Of a stretch of DNA of 19,005 nucleotides, positions 15,410 through 19,005 are shown one piece after another. The DNA is from Candidatus Poseidoniales archaeon. Lineage in GTDB: Archaea; Thermoplasmatota; Poseidoniia; Poseidoniales; Poseidoniaceae. The notes beneath the pieces are model-generated. The model saw nothing but the letters and a program-made list of their open reading frames with translations, made no database searches and was not told the DNA's origin. The position numbers were made by a program, and so were the translations under genes. The stretch spans positions 1 through 19,005 of the forward strand of contig JAAXIR010000290.1 of the NCBI GenBank assembly GCA_012270265.1, in the 5' to 3' direction. Numbering within the stretch: the first letter of the stretch is position 1; each line of letters starts with the position of its first letter.

Positions 15410-16549
15410 TCACATAATCGACGATAACCATTGCTTCAATCGTTCGATACCTTCGTGAATGTTCTCAAGAGATGTTGCATACGAGAGTCGAATCAATCCT
15501 TCTCCGCCCTTCATCAGTGAGCCGGGTATCACTTGGACTCGTGCTTCAGTGAGAGCACGATCTGCGAATTGAATATCGGTCATGCCCGTTCCTGTAATGT
15601 CTGCGAGAATGTAGAACGCACCTTCTGGCTCAGGTGCCGTTACGCCAGGCAAGCTGTTGAGCCCTTCATGCATGATCGTGCGCCGATGCGCAAACGATTT
15701 CGCCATTTCTTCGGTTTCTTCTTCAAGTTCGAGTGCAACCTCGCCTGCTGGCATGAGGAAGGTTGGAATGTGTGTAGCAGCCGATGTCTGGCAGGTTTTG
15801 ACAGCTTCCATGAACTCCGACGGGCCAGTGATCCAGCCCATACGCCAACCTGTCATGGCCCATCCTTTCGACCATCCACCAATGGTGATGGTTCGGTTCT
15901 TTCCTCCTGGAGAATTGATTGGCGATGTGTAATCATGATTGGTCCAAACAAGTGTCGAATAGATCATATCATCAACAATCCACAAATCGTGTTTTTCAGC
16001 AAAAGCTGCAATTTTTTCAATCTCCTCCGGCGTGTATACAGCGCCAGTAGGATTGTTTGGAGAATTCAACATGATCGCTTTCGTCCGTTCGGTTACACTT
16101 GCTTCAAGTGCTTCAAAGTCAGGGTGATACGATGGCCGAGAAACCGGAACGTGTACTGGAATTCCTCCAAAAATTCTGATCATTCCATCGTATGAAGGCC
16201 ATGCAGGAGCCAAGAGAAGAACTTCATCACCAGGCGTTACCGTAGTCATGAGTGCATACAGCAAAGCCTGCTTGCAGCCAGGCGTAATGACAACATCGTC
16301 TGGATTGGAATCGATTCCTAATGTGTCAAGGTGTTTCGAAACAGCTTCGCACAGTGAGACGCTACCTTGTGATCGTGTGTATGCTGTTTCGCCTCGTTGG
16401 AGAGCATCGATGGCGGATTGCACAACTGTATCTGGTGTGTCAAAATCTGGTTGGCCGACTGTGAAACGTACAACATCGGGAGAAGGAGGTGCGAGATAGG
16501 CAGCAAAGCCACGCCCAATGAGAGAGAAAGCAGGACTAATTTCAGGCAT
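15410..16549 (-). CDS. Class I/II PLP aminotransferase (aspartate/aromatic aminotransferase-like)
   Basis: The 379-aa product is a fold-type I aminotransferase of the AspAT I-gamma kind. Seen are FTVGQPDFDTPD (29-40), the YTRSQGSVSLCEAV segment, NSPNNPTG (162-169, with Asn contacting PLP), the aspartate in IVDDMIYS, the Schiff-base lysine in GGWSKGWAMTGWRMGW (Lys228; Arg236 contacts the phosphate) and IRLSYA (Arg354, binds the substrate carboxylate). It would move amino groups between amino acids and 2-oxoglutarate in the cytoplasm. Aspartate, alanine or aromatic specificity cannot be fixed from sequence. The ATG at 16549 is the only sensible family start. No TATA box is seen within 30 nt. 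A tRNA-Cys gene lies 79 bp upstream on the same strand and may share its promoter. The gene is convergent with the PQQ-type dehydrogenase across 22 bp. Confidence 0.93.
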   Translation of the reverse strand: MPEISPAFSLIGRGFAAYLAPPSPDVVRFTVGQPDFDTPDTVVQSAIDALQRGETAYTRSQGSVSLCEAVSKHLDTLGIDSNPDDVVITPGCKQALLYALMTTVTPGDEVLLLAPAWPSYDGMIRIFGGIPVHVPVSRPSYHPDFEALEASVTERTKAIMLNSPNNPTGAVYTPEEIEKIAAFAEKHDLWIVDDMIYSTLVWTNHDYTSPINSPGGKNRTITIGGWSKGWAMTGWRMGWITGPSEFMEAVKTCQTSAATHIPTFLMPAGEVALELEEETEEMAKSFAHRRTIMHEGLNSLPGVTAPEPEGAFYILADITGTGMTDIQFADRALTEARVQVIPGSLMKGGEGLIRLSYATSLENIHEGIERLKQWLSSIM

Positions 16550-16631
16550 TGTTCCACCGTTCTAGTTTGTTGCGAATCACCAATTCTTCTTCAAGACTTT
16601 CCAATTGTTTGTCGTTTGATTGGATTTTTGG

Positions 16632-16704
16632 AGCACGGACTGGGATTCGAACCCAGGTAAGAGGATTTGCAATCCCCGGCATGGCCAAGCTTTGCTATCC
16701 GTGC
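16632..16704 (-). tRNA. tRNA-Cys (anticodon GCA)
   Basis: On the minus strand the acceptor GCACGGA pairs with TCCGTGC. The D-arm contains GCTTGGCC, and the anticodon stem GGGGA/TCCTC (one G-U) encloses TTGCAAA, giving anticodon GCA. The T-arm is CTGGG-TTCGAAT-CCCAG. The discriminator is U73, as expected for cysteine tRNAs. The following bases (16629-16631) are CCA, so the 3' end is encoded here too. No intron. Its promoter block matches that of tRNA-Leu. Confidence 0.96.
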
Positions 16705-16727
16705 GGTAATCTTCCGACCAAGATGTT

Positions 16728-16743
16728 GTATTTCAACGCGCCT
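16728..16743 (-). promoter_or_regulatory. tRNA-Cys promoter (TATA box plus upstream element)
   Basis: On the minus strand this reads AGGCGCGTTGAAATAC. The TATA-like GAAATAC is centred about 26-27 nt before the tRNA 5' end. Thirteen positions (CGCGTTGA-W-ATAC) match the tRNA-Leu promoter with one difference, while flanking sequence does not match. Confidence 0.6.
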
Positions 16744-16753
16744 CATCAATCAG

Positions 16754-16761
16754 TCTTATGA
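16754..16761 (+). promoter_or_regulatory. TATA-like box for the GNAT acetyltransferase gene
   Basis: TCTTATGA is centred about 26 nt before the ATG at 16784, consistent with leaderless transcription divergent from the tRNA-Cys promoter. Confidence 0.35.
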
Positions 16762-16783
16762 CAAACGGGCTCTACGAAAGAAC

Positions 16784-17299
16784 ATGCTTCACTTGGCAGG
16801 GCCAAAATGGAAACCAACGGCGGCATACTACGACTGCCGCTTTGCAGTCCTCCGGCAACCACTAGGATTTGAGCGAGGTGCTGAGGTTCTCAACGATGAT
16901 ACAGAGGCTATTCACGCATACATCGAACTCGATCAAGAAATTGTCGCTGTTGGGCGAAGCCATCTTATTCCTGCCAGCAGTAATGGCTCGCAATCCGACT
17001 TTCCGGGACAATCAGGACCTAAGACGCCGCCATTTTCTGCACTTGATGCAAGCAATAGGCCGGCCATACAAATCAGACAAATGGGAACACTTGAAGCACA
17101 TCGAAGAAAAGGTCTCGCAGCTGTTGTCCTCAAAGCACTTGAGGAGGCGTCTGTTCAACAATTTGGTGCAGTATGCGGTTTTTTACAAGCACGTGAGGTC
17201 GCTATACCGTTTTATCAATCCCAGGGTTGGAAAGTCGTCGATGAGCCGTATTCAATACCAAACGTAGGCCCTCACCGTTCCATGATGAAGCGATTTTGA
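16784..17299 (+). CDS. GNAT-family N-acetyltransferase
   Basis: From the ATG at 16784 the product is 171 aa. The frame is open further upstream, but that part reads through the tRNA-Cys gene and is not credible as protein. The N-terminal part (YYDCRFAVLRQPLGFERG) matches the beta1-alpha1 entry of YjcF/ElaA-like GNATs. The acetyl-CoA site is IRQMGTLEAHRRKGLAAVVLKAL, whose RRKGLA is the pyrophosphate-binding R/Q-x-x-G-x-A loop. AIPFYQSQGWKVVDEPY is the usual C-terminal motif B region. A Ser/Gly/Pro-rich insert (around SSNGSQSDFPGQSGPKTPP) separates two strands and is unusual for the family. Family members acetylate amines on small molecules or proteins; the substrate here is unknown. It is likely cytoplasmic and a single-gene transcript. 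Confidence 0.85.
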   Translation: MLHLAGPKWKPTAAYYDCRFAVLRQPLGFERGAEVLNDDTEAIHAYIELDQEIVAVGRSHLIPASSNGSQSDFPGQSGPKTPPFSALDASNRPAIQIRQMGTLEAHRRKGLAAVVLKALEEASVQQFGAVCGFLQAREVAIPFYQSQGWKVVDEPYSIPNVGPHRSMMKRF

Positions 17300-17390
17300 C
17301 TGTATCACCTTTACAAACGGTGGACTGCATCTATCTTTGATGGGTGCAAACGATGAAGCAAACAATGGAAACAAACAAGAACGACTCTTA

Positions 17391-17397
17391 TTATATG
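17391..17397 (+). promoter_or_regulatory. TATA-like box for the 224-aa unknown gene
   Basis: TTATATG (within CTTATTATATG) is centred about 25 nt before the ATG at 17419, predicting a leaderless start. GGAGG at 17406-17410 also lies 8 nt before that ATG. Confidence 0.45.
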
Positions 17398-17418
17398 AAA
17401 AACAAGGAGGATTAACTG

Positions 17419-18093
17419 ATGGAAATGAACGCTGAAGCCCTTTCCACCAAAAAGAAAAACGAAAGGTTTCTTGAAGCTCTCAAAACATTGAGCGATCAAG
17501 ACCCGCAATCGTTCTCTGAGATCGCTCCTGAACTTCTCCAACGATGTGCATACTATTGGAGGGGTTCTGATCCTTTCTTTTCAACCAAATTAAATTCTTG
17601 GCTTTCCTACGATATGATGTGGAAACCATTTGGAGAAATTATTCCAGATGACGCTAATTTTTCAAAACGCATAGAATCTGATGCATTCGACATAAAAATG
17701 TATAGTGGAGCCACAAAGAACCTTTTGGAGTCGTTACAGAATAGATTTCCCGATGATTTTAATCAATGGGATGCATCAATTCGTAATCAATTTATTATCC
17801 TCGGGATGATCGCCATGGGTCGAGAAAAGGGAGAGTATCAAGGTGCACTTGTACACAGGCTTGGATTGGGTTCTGGTGATGTGCGCATCAAGGGATCCAA
17901 TGTTATTCGAGCGGCCAAAATCGCTCTTGCACGCCTGGCCAAGGACAACGGTGCAGACCTCTTTTCACCAGCATCCGGCCACGGTGTTGAACGGGTTCAC
18001 AAAATATCGAGCGCAAAGCTAGCAGAAACCATCGAACGCTTCGTCCTCTCCCATTCTGCCTCTGTTCTCCTGCCTCCGCCTCGTAGTCTTTGA
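17419..18093 (+). CDS. Hypothetical cytoplasmic protein, 224 aa
   Basis: I do not recognise a family. The product has no signal peptide or membrane segment and looks largely helical. Its N-terminus is rich in Lys and Glu (STKKKNERFLEALKTLSDQD). The middle has aromatic clusters (RCAYYWRGSDPFF, WLSYDMMWKPFG), and the C-terminal third is basic and Ala-rich (NVIRAAKIALARLAKDNG), which could suit nucleic-acid or protein binding; that is only a guess. The ATG at 17419 has AGGAGG with 8-nt spacing, plus a TATA box 25 nt upstream. A second in-frame ATG at 17425 is possible. Parts of the gene (around 17580-17790) look more AT-rich than neighbouring genes, a weak hint of a different origin. It stands alone between the GNAT gene and the hairpin-bearing spacer. 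Confidence 0.7.
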   Translation: MEMNAEALSTKKKNERFLEALKTLSDQDPQSFSEIAPELLQRCAYYWRGSDPFFSTKLNSWLSYDMMWKPFGEIIPDDANFSKRIESDAFDIKMYSGATKNLLESLQNRFPDDFNQWDASIRNQFIILGMIAMGREKGEYQGALVHRLGLGSGDVRIKGSNVIRAAKIALARLAKDNGADLFSPASGHGVERVHKISSAKLAETIERFVLSHSASVLLPPPRSL

Positions 18094-18111
18094 CGTTTCA
18101 AGGCGCTGGTT

Positions 18112-18119
18112 TCATATAG
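18112..18119 (+). promoter_or_regulatory. TATA-like box upstream of hairpin 1
   Basis: TCATATAG is centred about 26 nt upstream of 18142, one base before the hairpin at 18143-18161. If used, the RNA would begin almost directly with that hairpin. Confidence 0.4.
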
Positions 18120-18142
18120 TCTCGGACTTTTGTATACGGTAG

Positions 18143-18161
18143 AGGGAACGCTGGGTTCCCT
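18143..18161 (+). promoter_or_regulatory. Hairpin 1, possible 5'-leader stem-loop
   Basis: AGGGAAC (18143-18149), loop GCTGG, then GTTCCCT (18155-18161) form a perfect 7-bp stem. It resembles hairpin 2 at 18369-18387 in stem, loop length and flanks. No T-run follows, so it is not an obvious terminator. It lies in the 18094-18426 spacer, which holds no gene that can be called with confidence. Confidence 0.5.
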
Positions 18162-18183
18162 AAGAACACCCCCGTGAAAAGCG

Positions 18184-18393
18184 ATGAATTTGGAGGAAAA
18201 AGTCAACCAATCTGACAGAACAATTTCGATGCATAGCGCCATAGTCAATGGGCGTCAGCAAGACCTCGATGTTGTTCATAATCCTCTCACATCTACACAA
18301 GCAGAGCGCATGCTCTGCACCTCTCCCGAGATTGAATGTATCATTCAGGGTACCTTTGGTTCGGAAAGAGAGAACAGTGGGTTCTCTGTGTAA
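18184..18393 (+). CDS. Doubtful small ORF (69 aa) between the two hairpins
   Basis: This ATG frame begins MNLEEKVNQSDRTIS and ends at TAA 18391-18393, six bases after hairpin 2. The product is polar with two Cys and resembles nothing I know. In favour: an ATG 22 nt after hairpin 1 and a TATA-like box at 18112-18119. Against: no clear ribosome-binding site before the ATG, overlap with hairpin 2 and with an internal perfect stem-loop, and competing frames of similar length. It may be a leader peptide, a decayed gene or chance. Confidence 0.25.
   Translation: MNLEEKVNQSDRTISMHSAIVNGRQQDLDVVHNPLTSTQAERMLCTSPEIECIIQGTFGSERENSGFSV
18301..18318 (+). repeat. Perfect inverted repeat in the spacer
   Basis: GCAGAGC, loop GCAT, then GCTCTGC gives a 7-bp GC-rich stem with a 4-nt loop. 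It sits midway in the spacer between hairpins 1 and 2. It could be a protein-binding site or an RNA stem. It is unrelated in sequence to the two larger hairpins. Confidence 0.4.
18369..18387 (+). promoter_or_regulatory. Hairpin 2, leader stem-loop before the calcium-binding protein gene
   Basis: AGAGAAC (18369-18375), loop AGTGG, then GTTCTCT (18381-18387) form a perfect 7-bp stem 39 nt before the ATG at 18427. Compared with hairpin 1 the third stem position changes G to A and its partner C to T, so pairing is kept. A weak TATA-like GTATCAT near 18338-18344 lies about 27 nt upstream. Confidence 0.5.
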
Positions 18394-18426
18394 ACACAAC
18401 AAAACAAAAATTGGAAGTGAAGAAAA

Positions 18427-19005
18427 ATGAACACGAATACGAAGACAAAGACAATGAGCATGCTTTTGGCTTTCCTTCTCGCTCTATCAGCAGCCTCTGC
18501 TGTAAGCGGTGATGGATCTGACCCTCTGGACCCCAACGATGGCGGTGCAGACTGGGACGGCGATGGTCTAACCAACGCTGAAGAACAAGCTGAAGGTACG
18601 AACATGAACAACGCAGACAGCGACGGCGACGGTCTGCCTGACGGCTGGGAGGTTGCCAATGGCCTCAACCCAACCAACGGCGGTGACGGCAATGCGGACT
18701 CTGACAACGATGGTCTAACCAACGCACAAGAGTACCAAATGGGTACCAACCCAAACAATGCTGACACCGACGGCGACGGCAAGAACGACAACGTCGATTC
18801 GTTCCCAACCGATCCGAACGATGGTGAGTACTCCGACTCCGACGGTGACGGTATCCCAGACGCATACGACCCAGACTTCCAGGAGTCACAGGCGGGCGCT
18901 GGTGATGGCGGCACTGAAGGCGGTGGCGAATCCAACGATCAAGGACAAGGTCAAGGACAAGGTCAAGGACAAGGTCAAGGACAAGGTCAAGGACAAGGTC
19001 AAGGA
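18427..19005 (+). CDS. Secreted thrombospondin type 3 repeat (calcium-binding) protein, partial at window end
   Basis: The frame opens at the ATG at 18427 and is still open at the window edge after 193 codons. MNTNTKTKTMSMLLAFLLALSAASAVSG is a signal peptide with likely cleavage after Ala-Ser-Ala. The mature part has repeated DxDxDG calcium loops of the thrombospondin type 3 kind (DWDGDGLTNAEE, DSDGDGLPDGWE, DSDNDGLTNAQE, DTDGDGKNDNVD, DSDGDGIPDAYD), spaced by GTNPNNA-type linkers. A Gly-rich linker leads into 11 consecutive Gln-Gly dipeptides encoded by a 12-bp tandem repeat. Such proteins are usually surface or extracellular. Codon use favours C-ending codons (GAC, AAC, GGC) more than neighbouring genes, suggesting high expression. 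GGAAGTGAAG lies 8-17 nt before the start as a weak ribosome-binding site. What follows the Gln-Gly region is not visible. Confidence 0.85.
   Translation, partial: MNTNTKTKTMSMLLAFLLALSAASAVSGDGSDPLDPNDGGADWDGDGLTNAEEQAEGTNMNNADSDGDGLPDGWEVANGLNPTNGGDGNADSDNDGLTNAQEYQMGTNPNNADTDGDGKNDNVDSFPTDPNDGEYSDSDGDGIPDAYDPDFQESQAGAGDGGTEGGGESNDQGQGQGQGQGQGQGQGQGQGQG
18940..19005 (+). repeat. 12-bp tandem repeat encoding (Gln-Gly)n
   Basis: The unit CAAGGACAAGGT is repeated about five and a half times without a mismatch up to the last base of the window. It codes for QGQG. It is in frame with the calcium-binding protein and may extend further. Confidence 0.95.

Noticed and set aside
15401..15410. ATATGCATAT palindrome between two convergent genes
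   Set aside because: Short, AT-rich and without a T-run; not enough to call a terminator or binding site.
15533..16195. 220-aa plus-strand frame inside the class I aminotransferase
   Set aside because: Antisense to a gene with full catalytic motifs; Cys/Arg/Phe-rich composition typical of a shadow frame.
16667..16783. Upstream extension of the GNAT frame
   Set aside because: It crosses the tRNA-Cys gene and its promoter; the conserved part starts after the ATG at 16784.
18345..18935. 196-aa minus-strand frame rich in Pro and Ser
   Set aside because: Antisense reading of the Asp/Gly-rich calcium-binding repeats; composition is explained entirely by the opposite strand.
1..19005. CRISPR arrays, insertion sequences, integrases, rRNA genes and attachment sites
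   Set aside because: Looked for on both strands; no regularly spaced repeats, transposase or integrase motifs, rRNA segments or tRNA-fragment duplications were seen.

Overview
The window looks like a piece of an archaeal chromosome, most likely a marine euryarchaeon of the Marine Group II (Poseidoniales) kind. The clues are a HerA-type ATPase, an archaeal-style Lrp/AsnC regulator, TATA-like boxes lying about 25-27 nt upstream of start codons (leaderless transcription), secreted proteins with lipoboxes or a PGF-CTERM-like tail, and a blue-copper/fasciclin protein. The lineage is my inference and no database was searched. No prophage, transposon, integrase or CRISPR array was seen. Gene density is high and intergenic gaps are short.

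Layout. 44-2179 (-) is a secreted beta-propeller lipoprotein that stops inside what looks like its last blade. 2274-2852 (+) is a CYTH-domain protein. 2846-3943 (-) is a DegT/DnrJ/EryC1/StrS PLP aminotransferase, divergent from a HerA-like ATPase carrying a C-terminal membrane domain (about 4034-6415, +). The ATPase overlaps by ATGA with a flavoprotein closely resembling iodotyrosine deiodinase (6412-7119, +). On the minus strand follow a seven-helix membrane protein (7120-7881), tRNA-Leu(GAG) (7917-8000) and a DDAH/arginine-deiminase-superfamily hydrolase (8048-8860). 8958-10550 (+) is an M28 peptidase lipoprotein broken by an in-frame TAA.

The second half holds an Lrp/AsnC regulator (-) divergent from enolase (+). 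Next come three plus-strand genes: a fasciclin plus blue-copper membrane protein, an anchored protein of unknown function and a PQQ-type sugar dehydrogenase. They could form an extracytoplasmic sugar-oxidation and electron-transfer unit. A class I aminotransferase and tRNA-Cys(GCA) lie on the minus strand, then a GNAT acetyltransferase and an unrecognised 224-aa protein on the plus strand. The 18094-18426 spacer carries two related hairpins with a compensatory base change. They precede a secreted thrombospondin-type-3 (calcium-binding) protein that runs off the window in a 12-bp Gln-Gly tandem repeat.

The most noteworthy points are the deiodinase-like archaeal flavoprotein with its substrate-lid triad, the HerA ATPase fused to a membrane domain, the paired covarying hairpins, a shared promoter block in front of the two tRNA genes, and two secreted-protein genes with in-frame stops.
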